Shown: positions 16,051 to 24,681 of the stretch, piece after piece
Position numbering within the stretch: the first letter of the stretch is position 1
How the letters are laid out: the number at the start of each line of letters is the position of its first letter
Source: Hydrogenophaga crassostreae
Lineage (GTDB): Bacteria; Pseudomonadota; Gammaproteobacteria; Burkholderiales; Burkholderiaceae_C
Assembly (NCBI RefSeq): GCF_001761385.1
Contig: NZ_CP017476.1
Coordinates: forward strand, 609,501 to 673,500
Direction of reading: 5' to 3'
DNA length: 64,000 bases
Made by a program: the position numbers and the translations under genes
Notes under the pieces: model-generated
What the model was told of the DNA's origin: nothing
The model's database searches: none
The model's input: the letters and a program-made list of their open reading frames with translations, nothing else

Positions 16051-18177
16051 TCAATTGCTGGCCGGTATGGTCGGCACAGCGTCATAGACGGGTGCGCGTT
16101 GTGGTGGCATGACTGGCGCATCGTTGATGCGCAGCATCTGGCTCGGTTCGGGCTGGGCTTCTTTTTGCGCGCCGCGCATGAGGTCGTAGCGGTCGAGCGA
16201 AAGTGCGTTGGTGGCGCTGGCGTCGCGCAAGATCACGGGGCGCAGGAATACCATCAGGTTGGTTTTCTTGCGGGTGCGTGTTTCGTTCTTGAAAAGGTTG
16301 CCCAGAATCGGCACATCGCCGAGGCCGGGAATTTTGTCCTGGTTGCCCGAAAATTCGTCTTGCAACAGGCCGCCCAGAACGATCACGCCACCGTCTTCCA
16401 CCAGCACCGTGGATTCAATGGTGCGCTGCGTGGTGATGATGCCGGATGGCGAGTTGAGCGAGGAAGCCTGCACAGCGCTGACCTCCTGGTAGATGGTCAT
16501 CTTGATGGTGCCGTTTTCGCTGATCTGCGGTTTCACGCGCAGAGTGATGCCCACGTCTTTGCGCTCGATGGTCTGGAACGGGTTGACCGAGCCTTCATTG
16601 GAGTTGTTGCTGGTGTATTGCCCGGTCACAAAGGGCACGTTCTGGCCCACCACGATCTTGGCCTCCTGGTTGTCGAGCGTGAGCAGATTGGGTGTGGACA
16701 ACACGTTGCCTTCCCCGCTGGTTTGCAGGAAGCGCGCGAGCAGACCCAGCAGGTAGACACCGTTGCGTTGCTGCGCCAGGCCGAGGTTGAACCCGGTGCC
16801 GGGCGCGGTGATGCCCGTTGTGTCGCCGGTTGCGACGGGCAGCAGGTTGGTCAGGATGTTGTTGCCGGCGGCCCCGAAATTGGTGCCGAGCAATCCGACC
16901 ACGCTGCTGCCGATGTTGCCGATGGGACTTTGCCATTGGATGCCGAACTCAGACGCTTTGTCGGCGTTGACTTCGGCGATCAGGCTCTCGACATAAACCT
17001 GTGCGCGGCGTGAATCCAGCTTGTCGATCACGGCGCGCAACTGGCGGTACTGCGGTTCGGGCGCGGTGATGATGAGCGAATTGGTGGCCGGGTCGGCCTG
17101 GATCTGACCGCCCGTAGAGGGCGATGCCACCGCAGCCACGGGGGCGGTGGCCTGGTTGCCAGCGGCTGTGGCCGTGCGCTGGGTGGGTGAAACCGCCGCA
17201 GTGGAAATGGAGGCACCACCTGAAACAGACGTACCTTCGCTGGCCATGGCCGCGCGCAAAGTGGTGGCCAGCGAAACGGCATCGGCGTTCTTCAGGTACA
17301 CCACATGGATGTTGCCGCTGGCATCAATGGAACTGGGCTGATCGAGTTTGATGACCAGCGATCGAACCAGTGCGAGCCGCGCCGGGTTGGCCGCCCGCAT
17401 CACGATGGCGTTGCTGCGTGGCTCGGCCACCAAGGTGGTTTTGTATGAAGGGTCGCCTTGTCCGCCGGCGCCCGCAGCAGGCTGGTCCAGCAAGCGCGAG
17501 ACCATGGGAACCAGGTCGGCAGCGAGGGCGTGTTGCAGCGGAATCACCTCGACATCGGAGGCCCCCGCCACATCGAGTGCGGTGATGATGTTGCCGATGC
17601 GCTGCAGGTTGTCGGCGTAGTCGGTGATGACCAGGGCGTTCGTACCCGGGTTCACGTTGATGGTGTTGTTGGGCCCGATCAGCGGTCTCAGGATCGGCAC
17701 CAGGTTGTTGGCCGACTCGTGGTTGAGGTTGAAGATCTGCGTGACGATCTGATTGGAAGAGCGCAGCTTGTTCACGGAACCCGCGTTGACGGGGTTGCCC
17801 TGCAATTTGGCATCGGCCTCGGGCACGATTTTGTACAGCCCACCGGTGTCCACCAGCGTAAAGCCCTGCAAACGCAGCGCGGCACCAAACTGGTTAAGTG
17901 CAGCGGCGGGTGAAACGGGGCGATCGGTGGCCAGGCTGATGGCGCCCTTGACGCGCGGGTCGACCACCACGTTGCGCCCACTGATGGTGGCCATGGTGCG
18001 GGCCACGGCTTCAATTTCGGCGTCCACGAAATTCAGGGTGACGGGCTCACGGCTGCCAGTTTGGGCCCATGCGACTTCGGTGCCAATACAGGGAAGCAAG
18101 GCAAGGCCGATGGCAAGTGCCAGGGCGCGCAGCGATGGCGCCTGGGGCGCCTTCAATGCAAGAGGTGTGCGGTTCAT
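16051..18177 (-). CDS. gspD: Type II secretion outer-membrane secretin GspD
   Basis: A 708-residue secretin that forms the outer-membrane exit channel. The signal peptide is about 1-38 (cleavage near AWAQ). The N0 domain (NFVDAEIEAVARTMATISGRN) and N1-N3 domains follow, with a Gly/Ser/Thr-rich insertion in N3 near 320-350 typical of this branch. The C-terminal secretin domain includes VPFVTGQYTSN and VEDGGVIVLGGLLQDE. A C-terminal tail of about 50 residues could be the pilotin-binding S-domain. AGGAT precedes the ATG. It sits between gspN and gspE. Confidence 0.96.
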   Translation of the reverse strand: MNRTPLALKAPQAPSLRALALAIGLALLPCIGTEVAWAQTGSREPVTLNFVDAEIEAVARTMATISGRNVVVDPRVKGAISLATDRPVSPAAALNQFGAALRLQGFTLVDTGGLYKIVPEADAKLQGNPVNAGSVNKLRSSNQIVTQIFNLNHESANNLVPILRPLIGPNNTINVNPGTNALVITDYADNLQRIGNIITALDVAGASDVEVIPLQHALAADLVPMVSRLLDQPAAGAGGQGDPSYKTTLVAEPRSNAIVMRAANPARLALVRSLVIKLDQPSSIDASGNIHVVYLKNADAVSLATTLRAAMASEGTSVSGGASISTAAVSPTQRTATAAGNQATAPVAAVASPSTGGQIQADPATNSLIITAPEPQYRQLRAVIDKLDSRRAQVYVESLIAEVNADKASEFGIQWQSPIGNIGSSVVGLLGTNFGAAGNNILTNLLPVATGDTTGITAPGTGFNLGLAQQRNGVYLLGLLARFLQTSGEGNVLSTPNLLTLDNQEAKIVVGQNVPFVTGQYTSNNSNEGSVNPFQTIERKDVGITLRVKPQISENGTIKMTIYQEVSAVQASSLNSPSGIITTQRTIESTVLVEDGGVIVLGGLLQDEFSGNQDKIPGLGDVPILGNLFKNETRTRKKTNLMVFLRPVILRDASATNALSLDRYDLMRGAQKEAQPEPSQMLRINDAPVMPPQRAPVYDAVPTIPASN

Positions 18178-18195
18178 ATGGGAATCCTATCGCGT

Positions 18196-18993
18196 TCAGC
18201 CCACGGCGAGAATGGAGCGTGGGCCGTCGCGGCGCCCGATGATGTTGAGCAGGTTTTCGAGGGCGGTTTCGCGTCCGGGAGCTGCTTGTGCAAAACCCTG
18301 GAAACGCAGTCGGGATCCAACCCACTGGCCGTTGCCCTGCAGCTGCAGACCCCCGTCGAGTGTGGTCAGGCGCAGCAAGGCGCTGTCGCCGTCTGGCGTG
18401 GCGTCGAGCAACACGCGGTAGCTGCCCAGCGGGCGCAGGGTGGACAGCCGCGAGGTCATGTCCAGAGCGTCTACTTGCAGACCGCCTTCAAGTTGCAATC
18501 GCCCCTGGATGATCCGCACCGTCAACCCCTTGGATTCCAGGGCCAGCTGGCCCTCGGGTCGCAAGGTGTTCCAGGGTGTCCCCAGGCCGGCGAGCAAGAC
18601 GGCTGGCCATTGGCTTGAGAAAGCCGCCACGCGCAGCGTCGTGGCTTTCAGGGCGGGCAGGACTGTGATGCGCATGGGTTGCGCCGCGCAACAGGGGGTT
18701 TCCAGCGCCAGAACCATGGCGGGTCGGCGCTCAGACCAGGTGGGGTTGAGGCGCCAACGCAGTCCTTGGGGCAGAGCGCTTTCGGCGCGGCTGCCTGCGC
18801 CGCCAGTGAGCAGCAAATCGCCTTGGCCGCGCCAGACAGTGCCCCGGGTGTTGACCAGTTGCACCTTGTCCCCTGTGCCCCAGGCGATGGCGCCAGCCAG
18901 CCAGCTGGCTGGCGCAAAAACGACCATGGCGATCAGCAGCCCCAGCAAGGCCCCCGTCCAGGCCAGGCGCGATGACCCTTTGGTGGTCATCAT
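18196..18993 (-). CDS. gspN: Type II secretion protein GspN
   Basis: A 265-residue GspN with one N-terminal membrane helix (about 10-32), a long periplasmic beta-rich region, and the family segments VQLVNTRGTVWRGQGDLLL near 43-61 and a C-terminal RLRFQGFAQAAPGRE. GspN is an accessory subunit absent from many systems. The start overlaps the gspM stop by 4 bp, so translation is probably coupled. Confidence 0.88.
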   Translation of the reverse strand: MMTTKGSSRLAWTGALLGLLIAMVVFAPASWLAGAIAWGTGDKVQLVNTRGTVWRGQGDLLLTGGAGSRAESALPQGLRWRLNPTWSERRPAMVLALETPCCAAQPMRITVLPALKATTLRVAAFSSQWPAVLLAGLGTPWNTLRPEGQLALESKGLTVRIIQGRLQLEGGLQVDALDMTSRLSTLRPLGSYRVLLDATPDGDSALLRLTTLDGGLQLQGNGQWVGSRLRFQGFAQAAPGRETALENLLNIIGRRDGPRSILAVG

Positions 18994-19577
18994 GGCGTGG
19001 TCGATCCGAGGCCAGGGCCTGCGACGGTGATCTGGCCGTGCCAGCCTTCCGGGCTGCCTCTAAGGTCGAGCTGGGCGCTGACAGGCACCAGACGGGCGTT
19101 GACGCGCACCTGGTTGAGCCAAAGGGCCAAGGCTTCTGGCGCCGTGCCACGCAAGGTGAGGATGGCGCGATCACCCTGCACGTTGATCTGGGCCGTGGCA
19201 CCGAGTGGGCCCGTGGCCTGCGTCAGGGAACTCTGGGCGGCGCCACGGCTGGGGATGGGGGCACTGTTTTGTTCGCGCAGTTGTTCGACGCTGGCGGCCA
19301 TGCTTTGCATTTGTGCCAGTTGGGCGTCCAGTGCGGCGTGTTGCGAGGGGGCTTTGCGCAGGGTGTTGATGGCCGGGCCGAGCAGCACCCACCAGAGTAA
19401 AGCCAATCCGATCACCCACGCAGCGACCGAGACAGCCCGGCGCTCCCGCGGCGCCATGGCTTGCCACCGCACAGTCAGGCGCTCGACCAGACCGCTGCTG
19501 GTGGCTTTTCTGCGTCCGGTTGGCGCGGTGGAGGGTGCGGTTGTGGCGGTGTTCATCGGGTGGGTGGGGCCATTCAC
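18990..19577 (-). CDS. gspM: Type II secretion protein GspM
   Basis: A 195-residue GspM: cytoplasmic N-terminus, one membrane helix (about 50-68), then a periplasmic ferredoxin-like domain. It partners with GspL in the inner-membrane platform. The GTG start at 19577 overlaps the gspL stop (GTGA); the ATG at 19556 is a possible alternative start 7 codons in. It is identified by position and topology as well as by weak sequence similarity, as usual for GspM. Confidence 0.9.
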   Translation of the reverse strand: MNGPTHPMNTATTAPSTAPTGRRKATSSGLVERLTVRWQAMAPRERRAVSVAAWVIGLALLWWVLLGPAINTLRKAPSQHAALDAQLAQMQSMAASVEQLREQNSAPIPSRGAAQSSLTQATGPLGATAQINVQGDRAILTLRGTAPEALALWLNQVRVNARLVPVSAQLDLRGSPEGWHGQITVAGPGLGSTTP

Positions 19578-20833
19578 GGTTGGGCTGGGCTCAACGAGAT
19601 GCTGGCGTCTTGCACGGTAGTTTCCCAGCCCGCACGACGCAGGGCGGCTTGCAGCCCGGGCCAGACGCCTGCGGCCGACTCATCGGCAACGAACTGGCCG
19701 TTGCCACCATTGGCCTGGCGCTGGTATTGGATGCCACGCAAGGCCACAGGTTCCTTTGCACTGGCCCGCGCGATGCCTGACAGCATGGCCTCCAGATCAA
19801 GGGTGGACAGTTGACCGTTCGATTGCTGCATGTTGGCGAGCTCGCGCTGCATCTGCACAGGAGCATCCAGCACCAGTGTCACGTTGGGAAACGTGGTTTG
19901 CAAAATCTGACTGATTGCCTGCTGCTTGGTTTTCAGCGCGCGCCGTTCCTGCCAGGCCGCGGCATTGACGCCGATGAGTTGCACCGCGACCAAAGCCGCC
20001 AGACCCCAGCGAGCGGGCCGCCAGGCGGGTGCGCTGCGCAATTGGCGCCAGAACTGGCGCAGCCGCTGACCTCGCCGGGCGCTGTTGGACAGACTCAGGT
20101 CGAACTGCGCCAGATTCCACTCGGATTGCGCACATCGCAGCAGCCAATTGGGCAGGGTCAGCAGCGTGAACCGTTGATCAAAACACTGTTCAGCCTGCGC
20201 GGCGGCCGCGGGTTCGGACAGCCATTGCACATTGGCGTCGTCGGTTGGGGCCAGGGTGTCGAGCGCTGCACCGGCCTGGGCCATCAATGGGGTGCAGCTT
20301 ACGCCAGTGGTGCTGGCGCTGGCCAGCCACGCCTGTTCGGACTGGTGGTGGGCCCAATGCACCTTCATTCCTGTGGCTTCGCCGCCTCCACTGGCTGTTG
20401 TGGTGCCCAGCGGACTCAAACCCGGGACGATGCGGGTGACGGGGCGACCGCTTCCTTCCAGCGCCTGAAGCCAGCCTTTGACCCAGGCTTTGTGGCAGGC
20501 CGCGACCCACACCGAAGCCCCCGCCTTGGCACCGGGCGCCAAGGCGAAGTGCAATTCGGCGGTGTCGCTGAGCAGGCGCTCTTCCAGCATGCCGTCAAGC
20601 ACCGCGCGCAACCGGGCGGTGGGCACCTTGGGCAGTGCGATCTTGTGCCACGACACCGATTGAGGTGGCAAGACCAGCACCAGTTCGGCGTCAGCGGGCA
20701 GTGTCGAGAGTGTCGAGAGTGTCGAGGTGCCATGGGTGACCACCTGCTGACCGTCAGACGAGCTGGCCCAATCCACGGAGGCGTTCGGTCCGGCCGCGTT
20801 GGTGGAGAAGGAAGATGGGGTGAGGATCAGCAC
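19574..20833 (-). CDS. gspL: Type II secretion protein GspL
   Basis: A 419-residue GspL: an actin-like cytoplasmic domain (1 to about 270) that recruits GspE, one membrane helix (near 275-295) and a periplasmic domain. The start is GTG with no clear ribosome-binding site. A short in-frame reiteration codes STLSTLSTL near residues 37-45 (GTCGAGAGT repeats around 20702-20722). A 116-bp gap separates it from gspK, the largest coding-free gap in this part of the operon except for the repeat array. Confidence 0.92.
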   Translation of the reverse strand: MLILTPSSFSTNAAGPNASVDWASSSDGQQVVTHGTSTLSTLSTLPADAELVLVLPPQSVSWHKIALPKVPTARLRAVLDGMLEERLLSDTAELHFALAPGAKAGASVWVAACHKAWVKGWLQALEGSGRPVTRIVPGLSPLGTTTASGGGEATGMKVHWAHHQSEQAWLASASTTGVSCTPLMAQAGAALDTLAPTDDANVQWLSEPAAAAQAEQCFDQRFTLLTLPNWLLRCAQSEWNLAQFDLSLSNSARRGQRLRQFWRQLRSAPAWRPARWGLAALVAVQLIGVNAAAWQERRALKTKQQAISQILQTTFPNVTLVLDAPVQMQRELANMQQSNGQLSTLDLEAMLSGIARASAKEPVALRGIQYQRQANGGNGQFVADESAAGVWPGLQAALRRAGWETTVQDASISLSPAQP

Positions 20834-20949
20834 AAGTGGGGGCTGTTGCGTGGGGCAGGGTGGGGAGGCAGGCCTATGCGGTTGAGCCTATCTCCAGCAT
20901 TCTAGAGGTAAGGAAAAGGCATTCGGTGGCCTTCTCGGCCCCTTGTGTA

Positions 20950-21945
20950 TCAAGAAACTGCGGTGCGTTCGCGCCACACCACGCCCGTTTTCAGACCGGT
21001 GCGCACCACCAATGAGCGCTCCTGGGTGGTTCGGTTGTCCAGCCGCAGGCGCACCGTGACCTCGAAATAGCGGCTGCGCACGTCATGTTCGTTGGGCTTC
21101 AGGGTTTCAGCGGTGGCTCCGGGAATGCGGGCGGCCGCCGCGGGCAGATCGCGAAAAGGTGTGGTGCCGCGCTCAACCACCAGACGTTCTGCGGTGGCCA
21201 GGTCGAGCACGGGCACACTGGCACACAAAGCCTGAGCGCTGGCGGTATTGAGGTTGAGCGGCGTCAGTGTGGGCAGCCAGGTGACGTGGGGGCTCAGCGC
21301 TTCGAGGCTGGCCTCGCTGATGCCCAGCCAGCCCAGCTGGGAAAAACGGGTCGGCAGCAGCGGGGTGGCTGAGGGTTCCGGGTTGTTGAGGGCCTGTTCG
21401 GTGCTGCGCAGCAGGTTGTCCACGGCGGCCGTCAGTTCGGCTTCAGGCAGGTTGAGCAATTCGTAGAGTTTTTTGAAGGCGGCCACGTCGACCGCCGATA
21501 CCTCGGCGTCCCTTTTTGCCGCAACGCCCTTGGTTCGAACCAGGTTAAAGGCGTTGAGTTTGGCTTGGGCGTCGACGATTTCACCAGAGAGAAAAGCGGG
21601 CAGAAGGTCTTCGGTGTTGTTGTTGGGGTCTGCGGCCAGGAAGCTGGAGAGTTGGGCTTCTTCCAGCGGCGTCGCCCAAGGCTCGCCGAGGTGGTCTGCG
21701 CTGCCGGTGTTGCGGTTGCTGCGCGCATCTTCGCGCAGGATAAGGCGCGCCCAGTCGACTGCTCCGGTCAGCAACCAGCCGGCTTGTACGCGCTGGCGCT
21801 CTGCCGTTTCCACTTCGGTCGAGCGCCATTGTTGCCACAGGGCGGCCGAGGCCAGCGTGGCCACCAGCGTGACCACGAGCATGGCCAGCAGCAACGCCGC
21901 CCCGCGCTGCCGGCGCTTTTTCTGGGATTGGGACATCGGTTTCAA
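20950..21945 (-). CDS. gspK: Type II secretion minor pseudopilin GspK
   Basis: A 331-residue GspK, the large minor pseudopilin that caps the pseudopilus with GspI and GspJ. The prepilin leader is basic (KKRRQRG) followed by AALLLAMLVVTLVATLASAALW; unlike other pseudopilins GspK usually lacks Glu at +5, as here. The motif GEIVDAQAKLNAFNLV is characteristic. The start overlaps the gspJ stop by 4 bp. Confidence 0.94.
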   Translation of the reverse strand: MKPMSQSQKKRRQRGAALLLAMLVVTLVATLASAALWQQWRSTEVETAERQRVQAGWLLTGAVDWARLILREDARSNRNTGSADHLGEPWATPLEEAQLSSFLAADPNNNTEDLLPAFLSGEIVDAQAKLNAFNLVRTKGVAAKRDAEVSAVDVAAFKKLYELLNLPEAELTAAVDNLLRSTEQALNNPEPSATPLLPTRFSQLGWLGISEASLEALSPHVTWLPTLTPLNLNTASAQALCASVPVLDLATAERLVVERGTTPFRDLPAAAARIPGATAETLKPNEHDVRSRYFEVTVRLRLDNRTTQERSLVVRTGLKTGVVWRERTAVS

Positions 21946-22691
21946 GGGGAGCCCGCCGTCAAAGTGGGCTGGACCCAGTCGAGCACCACCGGGCCGGAAA
22001 GGCTTTGACCAGGGGTCAAGGTGAGTGTGAGTCGCACACCGTTGGGCGCATTGCCGGTGGTGTCCCGCCGGGTCTCGGCTTCATTGCCCACCGATGACAG
22101 CGGGTTGCCCCAGGTTGCGCCGCGGTGGTAGCTGAGCACCCAGGCATCGATGGGAATCAGTGGCAGCGATGTGTCACCTGGATCGGCGCCTTCACCCTGT
22201 TTTTCTCCCAGACCCCACTGCTGGGCACGGGTCCAGGCTCTGGCGAGTTCGTTGCGTTGGCGCAGAGGGGGCGATTGCCAGCGTTGCCACTGGGGTACCT
22301 CGGTGTCGCCCAAAGGGGCTGGCATGCGGGTCCAGGCCACGACACGCAAGCCCGGGCTCTGCACGCCACCCTCGGTGCTGTCGCGGCGCGTCATGCGCAG
22401 CACGCGGCCATCAAAGCTCATCGAATCGACCTCGCCGGTTTCTACCAGGGCATCGAGATCGGCACGCCATTGGCCCAGGGCCGCCTGCAAACGCAAGACC
22501 TGGTCGGATCGCGTCTTGGTGAAGGCTTGTGCCCGGTTCATGCTGTCGAGCGATCGCCAACTGAGCAAGGCCAGCATGGCCATCACTGCCATGGCCACCA
22601 GCAGCTCGATGAGCGTGAAGCCTTGTGTCCGGCGTGAATACGTCTGAGTGCCCAGCGCAGGGCTCTTGCAGACCTTGGGACTTGGTGGCAT
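21942..22691 (-). CDS. gspJ: Type II secretion minor pseudopilin GspJ
   Basis: A 249-residue GspJ. The prepilin cleavage site is QG-FTLIELLVAM at about residue 24-25, with Glu at +5. The family segments SMNRAQAFTKTRSDQVLRL and VVAWTRMP are present. The start directly abuts the gspI stop. The leader before the cleavage site is unusually long (24 residues); the in-frame coding is unbroken, so no shorter ATG is evident. Confidence 0.93.
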   Translation of the reverse strand: MPPSPKVCKSPALGTQTYSRRTQGFTLIELLVAMAVMAMLALLSWRSLDSMNRAQAFTKTRSDQVLRLQAALGQWRADLDALVETGEVDSMSFDGRVLRMTRRDSTEGGVQSPGLRVVAWTRMPAPLGDTEVPQWQRWQSPPLRQRNELARAWTRAQQWGLGEKQGEGADPGDTSLPLIPIDAWVLSYHRGATWGNPLSSVGNEAETRRDTTGNAPNGVRLTLTLTPGQSLSGPVVLDWVQPTLTAGSP

Positions 22692-23066
22692 TCAGTAGCG
22701 CCCCACGATGGTTGAGATGGTCAGCAGATTGACCAGGGTGCCATTCACCGACCCGGTGATGACGGCGTCCACACGGCGGAAATTGGGATTGGGCGTGGGC
22801 TGTACCGAGGTGCGCACCTGAAGCTCCTGGCCCGCCTGTTCGCAGGTGCCGGTGGTGTCGCCCGTCGCCGGCAGCTGACGGGTGAGGCGCAGCTGCACCA
22901 GGGTGTTTTCCGCGCAGAGCTGGGCCAGCCATTGTGTGCTCTGGCGCTCGGCGGCACGCGTCAAGGCCCCCGTTGCCTGGATACCCGCGGCCAAGGCCAT
23001 GGCGGTGATGGCCAGTGCCACCAGAATCTCGATCAGCGTAAAGCCGGCCGTCGACTGTCGGTTCAT
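22692..23066 (-). CDS. gspI: Type II secretion minor pseudopilin GspI
   Basis: A 124-residue GspI with a short leader and cleavage AG-FTLIEILVAL at about 8-9. It has the family NTLVQLRL segment and a C-terminal pair of Cys residues. It initiates the pseudopilus tip with GspJ and GspK. The start overlaps the gspH stop by 4 bp. Confidence 0.94.
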   Translation of the reverse strand: MNRQSTAGFTLIEILVALAITAMALAAGIQATGALTRAAERQSTQWLAQLCAENTLVQLRLTRQLPATGDTTGTCEQAGQELQVRTSVQPTPNPNFRRVDAVITGSVNGTLVNLLTISTIVGRY

Positions 23067-23545
23067 GGCTGCGCGTCCGTCGGTGGTGCAACCGTAAAGG
23101 GACCGAGCCCATCGGTGGCCAGGACCAACGACTGGGAGCCGAGTTGCAGTTGCACCCGCTGGGCCGTGATCAACGGCTCGGGGCCGAGCACGAGGTTGGC
23201 TGTGTCGGCCGGCTGAATGACTTCCGCTTGCGTGTCTGCCTGGAGCCAGGCGCGCATGCCCGCGAGAGGGTTCGGGGCTTCCTTGCGGCTTGACAGGCCA
23301 TCGAATTCGAAACCTTCGGGGGTGGCACGCCAGTACACCGGGACGCCACTGGTGCGTGATTGGGCGCGCGCCGACTCAAGCAAAGCCGACAAACGCAGAG
23401 CCTCGGTTTCCAGCCGATCCCGATTGGAGTCGGGCAGCGCCAGGCTCACTGTCGCCGTGGCCAGCGCGATGATGGCAATCACCACCATGAGCTCCAGCAA
23501 AGTGAAACCCTGTTGAGTCTGGCGCATGGCGGGCTGATGCGACAT
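23063..23545 (-). CDS. gspH: Type II secretion minor pseudopilin GspH
   Basis: A 160-residue GspH with leader cleavage at QG-FTLLELMVVI (about residue 13-14) and the typical LSALLESARAQSRTSGVPVYW segment. It joins the pseudopilus core to the tip. It is separated from gspG by a 564-bp repeat array, which is unusual because gspG and gspH normally follow each other closely. Confidence 0.94.
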   Translation of the reverse strand: MSHQPAMRQTQQGFTLLELMVVIAIIALATATVSLALPDSNRDRLETEALRLSALLESARAQSRTSGVPVYWRATPEGFEFDGLSSRKEAPNPLAGMRAWLQADTQAEVIQPADTANLVLGPEPLITAQRVQLQLGSQSLVLATDGLGPFTVAPPTDAQP

Positions 23546-24109
23546 CAGCTCAGTTGGACAAGTGCAAAGAACAACGCCACTCGCAGCGGCGGCGCATGGG
23601 GAGACGGCTCAACGCAGGGCCGCCCCAAGGTGAGACAGCTCCCTGGGGGGCAGCAACAAGCGAGGCGGATGGAGCGTGGGTGCGCAAAAGAGCCAACGCA
23701 GGGCCGCCCCAAGTTGGGTCAGCCCCCTCGGGGGGGCAGCGACCCGCGCAGCGGCGGAGCGTGGGTGCGTAAAAGAGCCAACGCAGGGCCGCCCCAAGTT
23801 GGGTCAGCCCCCTCGGGGGGCAGCGACCCGCGCAGCGGCGGAGCGTGGGTGCGCAAAAGAGCCAACGCAGGGCCGCCCCAAGTTGGGTCAGCCCCCTTGG
23901 GGGGCAGCGAGCCGCGCAGCGGCGGAGCGTGGGGGCGCAAAAGAGCCAACGCAGGGCCGCCCCAAGTTGGGTCAGCCCCCTCGGGGGGCAGCGAGCCGCG
24001 CAGCGGCGGAGCGTGGGTGCGCAAAAGAGCCAACGCAGGGCCGCCCCAAGTTGGGTCAGCCCCCTCGGGGGGCAGCGACCCGCGCAGCGGCGGAGCGTGG
24101 GGGCCATGT
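23546..24109. repeat. Six-copy 84-bp tandem repeat array between gspG and gspH
   Basis: A 564-bp gene-free stretch inside the gsp operon. Units start at 23611, 23695, 23780, 23864, 23948 and 24032 (period 84; 85 once because of one extra G) and the last ends near 24103. Units 2-6 are almost identical; unit 1 is more diverged. Each unit contains GCCGCCCCAAGTTGGG, AGCCCCCTCGGGGGGC, CGCGCAGCGGCGGAGCGTGG and GCGCAAAAGAGCC. The CCCCC/GGGGG dyad would fold into a hairpin in each unit. Open frames run through it because the period is a multiple of three, but they are pure repeat translations and not genes. Confidence 0.93.
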
Positions 24110-24571
24110 TCACTCCCAGCTGCCCACGTCTGCATTCGTGCCTTCGCCACCAGGCTGGCCATCGGCGCCGAGCGACAGCACGTCCACCTCGCCATGCACA
24201 CCAGGGTTCAGGTACTGGTACGAGCGGTTCCATGGGTCGGCTGGCAACTTCTCCACATAGGGACGCCAGTTGGGTGGCACCGGGCTTGTACTGGGCTTGT
24301 TGAGCAGCGCACCCAGGCCTTGCTCGCCGGTTGGAAACCTCTGGTTGTCGAGTTTGTACAGTTTCAGGGCCTGCATGAGGTTGTTCACATCGGTGCGCGC
24401 AGCCGTGACCCGTGCGTCATCTGCCCGGTCGAGCACGTTGGGAACGATCAGCGCGGCCAGCACGCCAATGATGACCAGTACGACCATCAGTTCGATCAGC
24501 GTGAAGCCCTGTTGCAGGGCGCGGCGCGCGCGGAGAGCTTGGGCGGGGAGTTTTGAAAAGAGCGCGTTCAT
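24110..24571 (-). CDS. gspG: Type II secretion major pseudopilin GspG
   Basis: A 153-residue GspG, the main subunit of the pseudopilus. The prepilin leader ends QG-FTLIELMVVLVIIGVLAAL at about 21-22. The GspG signature region LYKLDNQRFPTGEQGLGALL and the C-terminal calcium-site region (GADGQPGGEGTNADVGSW) are complete. It is the first gene of the minus-strand operon, divergent from gspC, with the array directly downstream. Confidence 0.97.
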   Translation of the reverse strand: MNALFSKLPAQALRARRALQQGFTLIELMVVLVIIGVLAALIVPNVLDRADDARVTAARTDVNNLMQALKLYKLDNQRFPTGEQGLGALLNKPSTSPVPPNWRPYVEKLPADPWNRSYQYLNPGVHGEVDVLSLGADGQPGGEGTNADVGSWE

Positions 24572-24681
24572 GGATGTGTGGGTTCCCGTATCGGCGGGCG
24601 AGCGTGATTGGCTGTTTGCGCATGGGGCGCTGGTTGGCCTTGCTGCCCAGTGGTGTGACTGCTGTGGATCATAATGCGCGC

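Noticed and set aside
23611..24103. CRISPR-like array
   Set aside because: The 84-bp units are contiguous and nearly identical, with no unique spacers and no cas genes.
23554..24303. Several 60-230-codon open frames through the repeat array on both strands
   Set aside because: The period is a multiple of three, so a stop-free unit stays open when repeated; the translations are pure repeats.
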